From the NCBI GenBank assembly GCA_964573725.1, contig CAZNLJ010000014.1:57521-121520 (forward strand): DNA of 64,000 bases. Reading direction: 5' to 3'. A program made the translations under genes and the position numbers. Below, piece by piece: positions 52,313-61,374 of this stretch (within the stretch, counting starts at the first letter, position 1; each line of letters opens with the position of its first letter). The stretch is from UBA6168 sp964573725. GTDB taxonomy: Bacteria > Bacteroidota > Bacteroidia > Chitinophagales > Saprospiraceae. The notes beneath the pieces were generated by a model, which was not told the DNA's origin, ran no database searches, and was given only the letters and a program-made list of their open reading frames with translations.

Positions 52313-53272
52313 TCAGGCCGTTTTAGCTTTTTTCACGGCTTCCGTCAATTGCGGGACCACGTCGAAAAGGTCACCGACCACACCGTAGTCGGCCGCTTTG
52401 AAAAATGGCGCTTCCGGGTCCTTGTTGATGACGACGATTGTTTTGGATTGGTTGACGCCGGCCAAGTGTTGGATGGCGCCGGAGATACCGACCGCCACAT
52501 ACAGATTAGGGCGGATGGCCACCCCTGTTTGGCCTACATGTTCATGGTGGGGTCTCCAATCCGCATCGGCCACGGGGCGGGAACAGGCGGTCGTGGCGCC
52601 GAGTGCGGCAGCGAGCTCCTCGATGATACCCCAATTTTCCGGACCTTTCATACCCCTTCCGGCTGACACCACGATTTCTGCTTCCGGAAGGGGAACGATT
52701 CCATCCAGGCGTTTGGTTTCCAGGACACGGATCTGCGGCGCGGGATAATCCGGACGGACGGCCTCCACCGCAACCGGTTGGCCGACGACCTCCGGCTTGA
52801 CCTCGTTACCTGCCACGGAAATGACCATCGTAGGTGTCGGAACGGACAAGGTCGCGACCGCTTTGCCGGAGAAGACTCCTTTCGTCAATGTAAAAAGACC
52901 GTTCTCGACGGAGGGCACCGACTTGGCACCGCTGATGAGTCCGGCCTGCAGACGGACCGAGAGCCGGCCGGCCAGGCTTTTTCCGGCGACCGTATGGGAA
53001 AGCACCACCGCAAGGGCCCGCTCGGTTCTTGCCAACTCCGCAATGATGGCCGCATAGGTCCGGCCGTCGAAAGAGGCCAACTCATCGGCATCCACCTGCC
53101 AGACCCGACCGGCCCCATAGCTGCCCAGGACCCCGGCATTTTCGGCAGGACCGATGACCAGGGCGGCACATTCCGTGTCCATCGCCCGGGCCGTACGATA
53201 ACCGTAGGCTACCGCCTCCAGGGCAGCTTTGCCGCACTTTCCCTGGGTTGTTTCCGCAAATACCAATACCAT
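52313..53272 (-). CDS. etfA: Electron transfer flavoprotein subunit alpha
   Basis: A 319-residue FAD-binding subunit of ETF, which passes electrons from acyl-CoA dehydrogenases to the quinone pool. The C-terminal FAD domain has the signature VVSAGRGMKGPENWGIIEELA, GATTACSRPVADADW, QTGVAIRPNLYVAVGISGAIQHLAG and VVINKDPEAPFFKAADYGVVGD. Full length. It lies 114 bases downstream of etfB on the same strand, as in the standard etfBA operon. Confidence 0.97.
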   Translation of the reverse strand: MVLVFAETTQGKCGKAALEAVAYGYRTARAMDTECAALVIGPAENAGVLGSYGAGRVWQVDADELASFDGRTYAAIIAELARTERALAVVLSHTVAGKSLAGRLSVRLQAGLISGAKSVPSVENGLFTLTKGVFSGKAVATLSVPTPTMVISVAGNEVKPEVVGQPVAVEAVRPDYPAPQIRVLETKRLDGIVPLPEAEIVVSAGRGMKGPENWGIIEELAAALGATTACSRPVADADWRPHHEHVGQTGVAIRPNLYVAVGISGAIQHLAGVNQSKTIVVINKDPEAPFFKAADYGVVGDLFDVVPQLTEAVKKAKTA

Positions 53273-53386
53273 ATGCTTGTCGTTGTCGCCGTCCCGTCCG
53301 CCGCCCCCTCCGCCCGGCGGTGGCTGATGCGTCAGCGGAACGATGATGGTTAGCTGAATGTCGGCCGAAAGACGGGAACCGAGCGG

Positions 53387-54127
53387 TCAAATCACCTTCG
53401 CATCCTCCCGCAGCAGGCGGACCAATTCGTCCATTTGGTCGGCCGGAACCATCCGGACGCCGGATTTTCCTTGTGGCAAACCCAAACGGACGGTATGGAC
53501 CTGCTCGGACACCGGTGCCGGTGCGAGGACGACCAAAGGCTTGTTCTTGGCTTTCATGATTCCCATCATGTTGGGGATACGCTGTGCCGCCAGCCCTTTG
53601 GCCGCACTGATGACCACCGGCAACTGTACGGCCAGCACCTCCACCCCTCCTTCGATCTCGCGTTCCATCTGCGCCTGCCGACCGTCCAGTTCCAGTCGGG
53701 ATACATGGGCGACGAACGGGAGGTCCAGGTGTTCCGCCAACATTGCAGGCACCTCGGCACCATTGTAGTCTATGCTCTCCTTTCCGCAGCATATCAGGTC
53801 ATAGCCCTGGCCCTCGGCCACCCTGGCCAATTGCGCCGCGATGAAGGCGGCATCCGTCGGATTCGCATCGATCCGGACGGCATCGTGCGCACCGATGGCC
53901 AATCCCTTCCGCAGCAGCTGGTCCGAACCGCTGTCACCCACATGCGCGAGGGTGACGGTTCCACCGGCTTGTTCCACCAATTCCAATGCCCTGACCAAGG
54001 CGTACCACTCGTCGTAGGGATTCATGATGAAGGTCACCCCGTTCGACTGGAGCGTCCGTCCATCGGATTCCAGCGCTATCGGGGCTGCGGTATCCGGTAC
54101 CTTGCTGACACAAACCAGGATTTTCAT
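53387..54127 (-). CDS. etfB: Electron transfer flavoprotein subunit beta
   Basis: A 246-residue AMP-binding ETF subunit. The N-terminus MKILVCVSKVPDTAAPIALE is typical, followed by NPYDEWYALVRALELVEQAG, DLICCGKESIDYNGAEVPAMLAEHL (AMP-binding loop) and the terminal LPVVISAAKGLAAQRIPNMMGIMKAKNKP. The start at 54127 is set by this N-terminus; the frame is open to 54289 without homologous sequence. It leads the etfBA operon for fatty-acid or amino-acid oxidation. Confidence 0.97.
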   Translation of the reverse strand: MKILVCVSKVPDTAAPIALESDGRTLQSNGVTFIMNPYDEWYALVRALELVEQAGGTVTLAHVGDSGSDQLLRKGLAIGAHDAVRIDANPTDAAFIAAQLARVAEGQGYDLICCGKESIDYNGAEVPAMLAEHLDLPFVAHVSRLELDGRQAQMEREIEGGVEVLAVQLPVVISAAKGLAAQRIPNMMGIMKAKNKPLVVLAPAPVSEQVHTVRLGLPQGKSGVRMVPADQMDELVRLLREDAKVI

Positions 54128-54564
54128 TTTTTCTTGTTTTATTTGGTAAGCAAAGCTCCTGCAGGCCTGTCTCAAGCCGACATGCGGCCATTCCCGGCGA
54201 AAGTCCTCCGACCGGAATCTTCGAAAGAGGGTGTATCCGGAGCCTTCGCCGGCGGTGCGAACGGCACTGCCGGCACCATTTCGAACCACCGGGTCTTTTT
54301 CCTTGTTATCCGGATGACACCCGGCCTACCATGTCATGCAAATATAGTGCTTTTACCTGCACCCGGTAGGTGGTTTGCGAAAATTCGCTGCGTTTTCGAC
54401 ACCGCGTCGGATGCCTTATGGGTACGCCTGGAGAAAATTCTTGGGATACCGTCCAATATCCAAGCGGCGGTCACGTTTATCCAGGAAAACGGGCCGCCCG
54501 CCTCCGCCACACGCCAAGCAGGAACAAGCACGGTTGCGGCATTCTCACCTCACCTTGACAACAT
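54128..54564. other. Divergent intergenic region between etfB and a secreted unknown
   Basis: No gene is supportable. It contains one minus-strand TATATTTG (54346-54339), a possible etfB promoter with a ~210-base leader and no clear -33 box. Nothing recognisable precedes the plus-strand gene at 54565. Confidence 0.45.
54339..54346 (-). promoter_or_regulatory. Weak candidate -7 promoter element for etfBA
   Basis: The minus strand reads TATATTTG, matching TAnnTTTG, 212 bases before the etfB start. The distance is long and no TTG lies at -33. Confidence 0.3.
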
Positions 54565-55506
54565 ATGTTAACACGCATCTTCATCCTTACCGGCATCCTG
54601 TTCTCCCATCTCCAGCTTGCCGCCCAACCGGCCTACCCGGCAGCGGTCGCGGAGGAGGACCTGCCGCTACTCCGGGAATACGAGGATACCCTGGGGCTTT
54701 GCGGCTACACGGTGGTGAACGACTCCAAGCCCGAAGTCCGCTTCCTGAGTTGCCGCAAGATGATCACCACCCTGGTGAAGGCCCTGAAAATCAGGAACTC
54801 CTTCCAATACCCCTTCGAGCAACTCCGCACGGTTTCCATCCTGTATCCCCCGGACAGTACCTTCCGGGTCTTTACCTGGCAGCTGTTTGTCGGGGAGGAC
54901 GACTACCGGTACTTCGGCGCCATCCAACTGAATACACCCGATTTGCAATTGTTTCCCCTGGTCGACCGCTCGGCCGAGCTGGAATCGGCCGGGACGGAAC
55001 CGGTCTCCCCGGATCGTTGGCACGGTGCCTTGTATTACAACATCCGACAATTCGAGGGGCCCGACAGCCGTCCGTACTACCTCTTGTTCGGATACGACGG
55101 GCATTCTTTTTTCAACAAGCGCAAACTGATCGAGGTGCTGGGGTTCCAAGCCGGAAAACCTTTCTTCGGCGCGCCCTTGTTGGTGGAGACGGACCCGAGC
55201 TCCGGCGAGGAGATCCCGCGTAACCGGTTACAATTGGAATATTCGGCGGAATCCTCTTTCCGGCTTAATTACGACGAGGCTTTGGAAATGATTGTCCATG
55301 ACAACCTGACACCCATGGGGGGCAACTACGGACAAGGGGAAGTGCAGGTACCGGACGGCACCTATGTCGGATACCGGTTGGAAGGGGGCCGTTGGGTGCA
55401 GGTGCCCCGGGTATGGACCGAGGTCATGGATGAGGCGCCCCGCCCGGCTCCGGTCCTGATGGAGGGAAACCGAAAGGACCTGTTCGGAAAGGACAAGAAA
55501 CAGTAG
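54565..55506 (+). CDS. Hypothetical exported protein, conserved-looking
   Basis: A 313-residue protein with a signal peptide (MLTRIFILTGILFSHLQLAAQ). The mature part is acidic and mixed alpha/beta: EEDLPLLREYEDTLGLCGYT, CRKMITTLVKALKIRNSFQY, TVSILYPPDSTFRVFTWQLF, YRYFGAIQLNTPDLQLFPL, YYLLFGYDGHSFFNKRKLIEVL and a C-terminal RLNYDEALEMIVHDNLTPM. The spacing of aromatic-rich strands suggests one globular domain. I recognise no named family, although the pattern looks like a protein widespread in Bacteroidota. It is convergent with acs. Confidence 0.75.
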   Translation: MLTRIFILTGILFSHLQLAAQPAYPAAVAEEDLPLLREYEDTLGLCGYTVVNDSKPEVRFLSCRKMITTLVKALKIRNSFQYPFEQLRTVSILYPPDSTFRVFTWQLFVGEDDYRYFGAIQLNTPDLQLFPLVDRSAELESAGTEPVSPDRWHGALYYNIRQFEGPDSRPYYLLFGYDGHSFFNKRKLIEVLGFQAGKPFFGAPLLVETDPSSGEEIPRNRLQLEYSAESSFRLNYDEALEMIVHDNLTPMGGNYGQGEVQVPDGTYVGYRLEGGRWVQVPRVWTEVMDEAPRPAPVLMEGNRKDLFGKDKKQ

Positions 55507-55610
55507 GCCTCCATGCCATGCATTTGATTTGGAAGCCTACCGGTATATGCTGGAACCGAACGCGCCGGCGAGGCCGCAGGCATGCTGCCGCAGGATCGCA
55601 CCTATGGCAG

Positions 55611-55654
55611 GCCCGATCCGAGGGAAAGGCGGTCGCCTCCATCCCGGATCGGGC
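55611..55654. terminator. Possible bidirectional hairpin between convergent genes
   Basis: A perfect 10-bp inverted repeat (55611-55620 with 55645-55654, GCCCGATCCG) with a loop that contains a second small stem. It sits between two converging genes, but neither side has a T run, so terminator function is uncertain. Confidence 0.3.
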
Positions 55655-55663
55655 GAAACCGGT

Positions 55664-57574
55664 TCAACATTCCGTTTGCCGGGCACCGTGCTTGATTTCC
55701 TCCACGACCTCCGGATTCAGCAAGGTGGAGGTATCACCAAGGCTGTCGGTATCTCCCGAAGCCACCTTGCGCAGGATCCGCCGCATGATCTTCCCGGAAC
55801 GGGTCTTGGGCAGACCGGATACGACCTGTATCAGGTCCGGTTTGGCGATGGGGCCGATGACCTTGGTGACGGTGGCCCGGAGTTCCTGTTCGAAAGCGGC
55901 CGGGTCCCCGACCGGCCGGTCGACGATTACGTATGCATAGATACCCTGTCCCTTGATGGCGTGCGGATAGCCGACCACGGCGCTTTCCACGACACTGGGA
56001 TGCTCGTTGATGGCGTTCTCCACCTCTGCGGTACCGATGCGGTGTCCGGAGACATTGATGACATCATCCACCCGGCCGATGATGCGGTACATACCGTCCT
56101 CATCCCGCCGGGCCCCGTCCCCGGTAAAATATTTTCCGGGAAACGTGGAAAAATATGTCTGTCGACAACGGTCGTGGTCCCCGTAGGTGGTCCGCAGGAT
56201 ACCGGGCCATGGGAATTTCAGGCAGAGCATCCCCTCCACATCGTTACCCGCTATTTCTTTTCCTTCGGCATCGACCAGGCAGGGCTGCACCCCCGGCAGG
56301 GGCAGGGTGGCATAGGTCGGTTTCAACGGGGTGATGCCGGCCAGCGGCGAAATCAATATCCCGCCGGTTTCGGTCTGCCACCAGGTGTCGACAATCGGAC
56401 AGCGTCCCTGTCCGATTTTCTCATGGTACCAATTCCATGCCTCCGCATTGATGGGCTCGCCGACCGAACCCAGTACCCGTAGGCTGCTCAGGTCATGCCC
56501 TTCCGTCCAGCGGTCGCCGGCGGCCATCAGGGCCCGGATGGCCGTCGGGGCGGTGTAGAAGATATTCACCCGATGCTTTTCGCAAACCGACCAGAAACGG
56601 CCCGGATCCGGCCAGGTCGGTACACCTTCGAACATCAGGGTCGTCGCCCCGGCCAGCAACGGACCATAGACGATGTAGCTATGTCCGGTGATCCATCCGA
56701 TGTCGGCGGTACACCAGTATATGTCCCCTTCCCGGGGTTGGAAGACATTCAGGAAGGTATACAAGGTGTAGACCATGTATCCGCCGACGGTGTGTACGAC
56801 CCCTTTGGGCTTCCCGGTGGAACCGGAGGTGTACAGGATGAAGAGCAGGTCCTCGGCGTCCAACCAGACCGGGGGACAGGTATCGGGCTGCCCTTCCAAC
56901 GCGGAATCCCACCACACATCCCGGTCCGGGTTCCAAGCCACCGGTTCGCCGGTATGGCGGAACACGAGCACCTTCTCGACCGAGGGGCAACCCATGCCGA
57001 TGGCTTCGTCGACCACCTGTTTGACGGGTATGTGCTTCCCGCCGCGGGCATTGTAATCGGAACAGACCACCATCCTGCAGCTCGCATCGTGAATCCGGTC
57101 GGCCAGGGAGTTGGCGGAAAAACCGGCGAATACCACGGAGTGGACGGCCCCGATACGGGCACAGGCCAGGACGCCGACCGCCAGTTCGGGAACCATGGGC
57201 ATATAGAAACAGACGCGGTCCCCTTTCCCGATACCGAGTGATCGAAAAGCGTTGGCGGTCCGGCAGACGGCATGATACAGCTCGCGATAGGTCAGTCGGG
57301 TGGCGGCCAGCTCCGGGTCGTTGGGTTCGAACAGGATGGCGGTCTGGTCTCCCCGACTATCCAGGTGCCGGTCCAGGGCGTTGTAGGTGATGTTGGTCCT
57401 GCCGCCGGAAAACCATTGTATGGAAGGGGTCCGGAACTCCCAGTCCAGTACCCGTTCCCATGGTTTTTCCCAATGCAGGCTGCCGGCGATTTCCGCCCAG
57501 AATCCTTCCGGGTCTTTTACACTTCTTTCGTAGGCGGCCTGGTAATCTTCGAATGTCTTCAGTTGAAGTGACAT
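55664..57574 (-). CDS. acs: Acetate-CoA ligase (acetyl-CoA synthetase)
   Basis: A 636-residue AMP-forming enzyme that activates acetate to acetyl-CoA. The AMP-binding P-loop is ILYTSGSTGKPKGVVHT; then YWCTADIGWITGHSYIVYGPL, LRVLGSVGEPINAEAWNWY and VDTWWQTETGGILISPL are Acs-specific; the C-terminal domain has RVDDVINVSGHRIGTAEVE and the acetylatable lysine in RSGKIMRRILRK. Full length. The start MSLQLKTFEDYQ at 57574 is taken; the frame is open to 57721 but that extension is not Acs-like. Confidence 0.97.
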   Translation of the reverse strand: MSLQLKTFEDYQAAYERSVKDPEGFWAEIAGSLHWEKPWERVLDWEFRTPSIQWFSGGRTNITYNALDRHLDSRGDQTAILFEPNDPELAATRLTYRELYHAVCRTANAFRSLGIGKGDRVCFYMPMVPELAVGVLACARIGAVHSVVFAGFSANSLADRIHDASCRMVVCSDYNARGGKHIPVKQVVDEAIGMGCPSVEKVLVFRHTGEPVAWNPDRDVWWDSALEGQPDTCPPVWLDAEDLLFILYTSGSTGKPKGVVHTVGGYMVYTLYTFLNVFQPREGDIYWCTADIGWITGHSYIVYGPLLAGATTLMFEGVPTWPDPGRFWSVCEKHRVNIFYTAPTAIRALMAAGDRWTEGHDLSSLRVLGSVGEPINAEAWNWYHEKIGQGRCPIVDTWWQTETGGILISPLAGITPLKPTYATLPLPGVQPCLVDAEGKEIAGNDVEGMLCLKFPWPGILRTTYGDHDRCRQTYFSTFPGKYFTGDGARRDEDGMYRIIGRVDDVINVSGHRIGTAEVENAINEHPSVVESAVVGYPHAIKGQGIYAYVIVDRPVGDPAAFEQELRATVTKVIGPIAKPDLIQVVSGLPKTRSGKIMRRILRKVASGDTDSLGDTSTLLNPEVVEEIKHGARQTEC

Positions 57575-58097
57575 ATGGGTGAATCGTTGATTTGGATAAA
57601 GTGGACCGATCCGTTCCGAAAAGCGTCGGGCTTCCGGCTCACCGCAAGCTCCGGCCACGCTGGAGCCGAATGGGATATGCCCGGCGTAAAGTTTCAATTT
57701 TTCAACGGGACGGCACAACAATAAACGGTGATTTTTATCGCCCGCCTAATTTTGTACGGAAGCTTTTCCAGGATTATGCAACCCCATGCTTCCAAGATTT
57801 TTCTCAGGGACCGGGAGCTGCTTCAAGACCGACCGCAGGTTCCCCGCCGGAACCTGATGGTCATCAGCCAGCCTTCCGGGCGAAAAACGCTGGTCTGCGG
57901 CAATCGGAACGGAGTCCGGCGCTGCGGACTTCGACTCCTGCAGTTCGCGTCCGGAACCAAGGGAAGGGTATCGGATGATATCATCCCGCCCATCCCGCCC
58001 AGCGATGCGGTGCGCCCATGGATAAGCCATTTACATACATGGTGTTGCGCGGAGGACCGGACACCCTGGAAAGAGATCTTGACGGCAACCGGCGTTG
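57575..58097. other. Gap between acs and the GH95 gene
   Basis: No gene can be supported firmly. A plus-strand TAATTTTG at 57747-57754 lies 21 bases before an ATG at 57776 whose frame stays open to 58192, into the GH95 3' end; the encoded peptide is basic and not recognised. The rest shows no repeat or RNA feature. Confidence 0.45.
57747..57754 (+). promoter_or_regulatory. Candidate -7 promoter element in front of a possible small ORF
   Basis: The sequence TAATTTTG matches TAnnTTTG and has the short leader usual for Bacteroidota genes (ATG at 57776), but no known gene follows and the -33 box is absent. Confidence 0.25.
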
Positions 58098-60521
58098 CTA
58101 CCGGACGACCACCGGCTCCCCGCGGATTCCTTCGAACACAAGGCTCCGACCCTCGAACACGACCTCAAAAGTCCCGTCGGCATCCGGTATGACTACCGCC
58201 GAGGTAAGTCGGCCCGACCGCCAGGCCAGGTCGACGGTATATCCGCCGCGTGCACGCAGCCCATCCACAGCGCCGTCCGGAAGGGCTTTCGGTAGGGCCG
58301 GCAACAAGGAGATGATCCCGTCGTGGCTCTGTAGCAGCATTTCCGCAATACCGGCCGTTCCGCCGAAATTGCCGTCGATTTGGAAGGGCGGATGGGCATC
58401 CAGCAGGTTCGGATAGGTACCGCCGCCGTGCATGACGATTTCGTTGCCGGCAGGATGATAGTGGAGGAGTTTACGGATGGCGTCCCACGCCATCTCGCCG
58501 TCGCCCAGGCGGGCCCAGAGGGAAATTTTCCAAGCAATGGACCAACCTGTGCCATTGTTGGTTCGCAACACCAGGGAGCGGCGGGCCGCCTCGACCAGCT
58601 CAGGTGTCCGACGGAGGCTGACGGACCGGCCCGGGTGCAGGCCGAAGAGGTGGGACAAGTGTCTGTGCTGCGGGTCCTGGTCTTCCCAATCGTGATACCA
58701 CTCCCGGAGCTGCCCTTTGGACCCAACCTGGTAAGGAAGGAGGCGTTCCATTGTCCGCTCGATTTCGGCCGAAAGGGCGGTGTCGGTGTCCAATACCCGG
58801 GCGGCGGCAGCGGTGGCGTGCAGCAGTTCCCGGATCATGGCGAGGTCTGCCGTACCACCGTAAAGTGTGGCGCCGACATAACCTCCGTCGGTCCGGTACA
58901 TGTTTTCGGGCGAAGTGGAGGGGGCTGTCACCAGGAAGCCTGCCGGATCCGAAGTGAGGATATCCAGGCAGAAGCGGCTGGCACCGGCCAACAAGGGATA
59001 TCCCTCCGTCCGCAACCAGGCGGTATCCCGTGTGAACTGGAAATGTTCCCAAAGGTGGGTGGCCAGCCAGGCGCCCCCCATGTTCCAATTGGCCCAGACG
59101 GGATGGCCTTTCCCGTAATCACCCACGGCATGGGTCATGGCCCAGGTGTCCGTATTATGGTGGAGGCACCAACCTCCGCAACCGTATACCTTACGGGCGG
59201 TGACCGCACCGGTGACCGCGAGTTCCTGCAGAAAATCCAGTAAGGGCCGGTGCATTTCCGGCAGGTGGGTGACCTCCGCCGGCCAGTAATTCATGCCGGT
59301 ATTGATGTTGGTGGTATAGTTGCTGCTCCAGGGCGGCCGGACATGTTCATTCCAAATACCCTGTAGGTGAGCGGGCCGGCCGCCGGGTCGCGAGGAGCTG
59401 ATCAGCAGATAGCGGCCGTATTGGAAATACAAGCTGACCAGGGCGGGATCCGGGCTGCCGGCGGTGAATAGCCGAAGTCTTTCCGGTGTCGGCAGGTCGC
59501 TGGTGCCGGAACGTCCCAAATCGAGCCCGACCCGATCGAAGTAACCGGTAAAATCCTGCACGTGGCGCTCCAGCAAAGTGTCATAGGCTTGGGCTTCGAC
59601 CGCTTCGAGCCGGCGTCGGGCCAGGGCCAACGCATCCGCCCCCTCGGTGCCGGGATCTTTATCGTAACCATTGAAACTGGTGGCCAACGAGACCAGCAGC
59701 CAGATATCGGATGCCTGGGAAATGACCAGGGAGCTGCCTGGCAGGCCGACCCGGCCATCGGTGTCGGCGACGCGGAGCAGGGCGCGGAAGCGCATGCCGT
59801 GGTCCGCATCGTAGCGAACGGCATCCGGGATGTCACCCAGGTAACTCGGTGCAGCATGGACCGGTGCCATGCCGGCCAGGAGGAGGTCCGAGCCGTCCGG
59901 TTGCACCTGGTAGGGCAACAGGCTGGAGAATCGGCAGGACAAGTTCATGCGGTCCGGTCCCTCGGCCCGGAAGCGAAGGACAATAAGCTGGTCGGGAAAA
60001 GACACGAAACAGTCCCGGCGGTAGCGCGTCTGTCCGATGCGGTAGCGCACCGTGCTGACGGCCCTCCGGATATCCAGCACCCGCTGGTAATCCTCTGCCC
60101 GGGAAACGTCATGGCCGAGGGACAGGAGGAGGTCTCCGAAGGGTGCGTACGATTGGGAATAGCTGCCTTGCAGGCTGCGGACCAAGCTGTCGGCCTGCAC
60201 ATATTGTTCGTCGAACAAAGCTTGCCGGATGGCAGGCAGCTGGTTGGCGGCATCGGGAATTCGGTCTGGGCTGACCGGGCCGCCGCTCCACAGCGTCTGC
60301 TCGTTGAGCAGCAGCCGTTCTGTGGCGATACCGCCGTAGACGGTCGCCCCGAGCCGGCCGTTCCCAAGTGGGAAAGCTTCCTCAAATGCCGTGGCGGGTG
60401 TCTGGAACCACAGCATTTCCCGGCAGGCCGGATCGGCCGGAACGAGCGGCTGGGCAAGCGCCGGGACCGACAGCCAGCCCGCGCATAGGGAAGCCAGACA
60501 TAGGCAAAGCACTGGTTTCAT
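58098..60521 (-). CDS. Glycoside hydrolase family 95 protein (alpha-L-fucosidase/galactosidase type)
   Basis: An 807-residue exported hydrolase with a signal peptide (LCLASLCAGWLSVPALAQ). The N-terminal beta domain has EEAFPLGNGRLGATVYGG, the GH95 hallmark. In the (alpha/alpha)6 barrel, TTNINTGMNYWPAE holds the paired Asn, HHNTDTWAMTHAVGDYG follows, TAPSTSPENMYRT carries the catalytic Glu, and LLDAHPPFQIDGNFGGTAGIAEML carries the Asp partner. Activity would be hydrolysis of alpha-1,2-fucosyl or related alpha-L-linkages in glycans; exact specificity is not evident. The start at 60521 follows from the signal peptide. The gene is 38 bases downstream of a RidA-like lipoprotein gene, likely in one operon. 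Confidence 0.95.
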   Translation of the reverse strand: MKPVLCLCLASLCAGWLSVPALAQPLVPADPACREMLWFQTPATAFEEAFPLGNGRLGATVYGGIATERLLLNEQTLWSGGPVSPDRIPDAANQLPAIRQALFDEQYVQADSLVRSLQGSYSQSYAPFGDLLLSLGHDVSRAEDYQRVLDIRRAVSTVRYRIGQTRYRRDCFVSFPDQLIVLRFRAEGPDRMNLSCRFSSLLPYQVQPDGSDLLLAGMAPVHAAPSYLGDIPDAVRYDADHGMRFRALLRVADTDGRVGLPGSSLVISQASDIWLLVSLATSFNGYDKDPGTEGADALALARRRLEAVEAQAYDTLLERHVQDFTGYFDRVGLDLGRSGTSDLPTPERLRLFTAGSPDPALVSLYFQYGRYLLISSSRPGGRPAHLQGIWNEHVRPPWSSNYTTNINTGMNYWPAEVTHLPEMHRPLLDFLQELAVTGAVTARKVYGCGGWCLHHNTDTWAMTHAVGDYGKGHPVWANWNMGGAWLATHLWEHFQFTRDTAWLRTEGYPLLAGASRFCLDILTSDPAGFLVTAPSTSPENMYRTDGGYVGATLYGGTADLAMIRELLHATAAAARVLDTDTALSAEIERTMERLLPYQVGSKGQLREWYHDWEDQDPQHRHLSHLFGLHPGRSVSLRRTPELVEAARRSLVLRTNNGTGWSIAWKISLWARLGDGEMAWDAIRKLLHYHPAGNEIVMHGGGTYPNLLDAHPPFQIDGNFGGTAGIAEMLLQSHDGIISLLPALPKALPDGAVDGLRARGGYTVDLAWRSGRLTSAVVIPDADGTFEVVFEGRSLVFEGIRGEPVVVR

Positions 60522-60559
60522 ACTGGCATCAACATTTGTGATTGATTGGCAAGACAATT

Positions 60560-61108
60560 TCATGGCAATACCTCTACGACCATTTCCACCTCCACACACA
60601 TGTTGCGCGGCAGGGAAGCCATTCCGACGGCGGCACGTGCGTGCCTGCCGCGTTCGCCGAAGACCGCCACCAACAGGTCGGAGCAACCGTTGACCACTTC
60701 CGGATGCCGGGTAAAATCTTCCGTGGCCTGGACCATACCAAGGACACGGACCACCCGGACCACCTTCCGCAGGTCGCCGAGCTCCGCCCGCAAGGCCGCC
60801 AAGGCATGCAAGGCCGCGAGCCGGGCGGCAGCATATCCCTCCTCGACCGAGCGGTCCTCCCCCAGCCTTCCGCTGATGTAACCCCCTTCCGGGAGCGCAG
60901 GCCCCTTGCCCGCTACAAAAACGAGGTTGCCGGCACGAACCGTGTTGACATAATTGGCCACCGGTGAGGATACCGGCGGCAAGGTGAGCCCCATCGCCTC
61001 CAGTTGCTGCAAAGGGTCCGGTCCGACGGGTGGCCGCTCCGCACAACCGGCCCATCCCGCAAGCAGCCCCCCCCATAAACACCCGTAAATGATTGTTTTC
61101 AGCATCAT
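60560..61108 (-). CDS. RidA (YjgF/YER057c/UK114)-family lipoprotein
   Basis: A 182-residue protein with a lipoprotein signal (LLAGWAGC, Cys near residue 22), then a full RidA domain: VNTVRAGNLVFVAGKGPALPEG, YISGRLGEDRSVEEGYAAARLAALH, VVRVLGMVQATEDFTRHPEVVNG, and the terminal RHARAAVGMASLPRNMCVEVEMVVEV, which holds the conserved Arg. RidA proteins normally deaminate reactive enamines in the cytoplasm, so an exported lipidated form is unusual. It is immediately upstream of the GH95 gene. Two adjacent ATGs (61108, 61105) are possible starts. Confidence 0.9.
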   Translation of the reverse strand: MMLKTIIYGCLWGGLLAGWAGCAERPPVGPDPLQQLEAMGLTLPPVSSPVANYVNTVRAGNLVFVAGKGPALPEGGYISGRLGEDRSVEEGYAAARLAALHALAALRAELGDLRKVVRVVRVLGMVQATEDFTRHPEVVNGCSDLLVAVFGERGRHARAAVGMASLPRNMCVEVEMVVEVLP

Positions 61109-61193
61109 CGTATCCTTTGGATTCCGGCGACCGGAACGGCCTGCCGCAAGCGACGGCATACCGGATTATCCGCCGACATTGCCCAAAGATAAC

Positions 61194-61201
61194 ATTTCAA
61201 A
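61194..61201 (-). promoter_or_regulatory. Candidate -7 promoter element for the RidA-GH95 operon
   Basis: The minus strand reads TATCTTTG, matching TAnnTTTG, 86 bases before the ATG at 61108. The -33 box is not clear. Confidence 0.4.
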
Positions 61202-61329
61202 GGAAACCACTGCCTCCGGTGAGGACGGAACCTGCCTGCCCCCCGGTCGACACTGAGCTTGGCGAGGATCCACAGGTAAAAAAGCGGGACTCCCGGAAAC
61301 CGCCACCCGGTAAATTGTGTTCTATGCCG

Positions 61330-61337
61330 TAACTTTG
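61330..61337 (+). promoter_or_regulatory. Candidate -7 promoter element for mutS2
   Basis: The sequence TAACTTTG matches TAnnTTTG, 37 bases before the ATG at 61375. With the minus-strand element at 61194 it makes 61109-61374 a divergent promoter region. Confidence 0.5.
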
Positions 61338-61374
61338 CCAACCGCTTCACCTGATTCAGAAAACAAAGAACCGT

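Noticed and set aside
54128..54289. Upstream extension of etfB
   Set aside because: The EtfB N-terminus MKILVCVSK begins at 54127; the upstream residues do not resemble the family.
60522..61082. Upstream extension of the GH95 reading frame by 187 codons
   Set aside because: It overlaps the RidA gene on the same strand in another frame and precedes a clear signal peptide at 60521.
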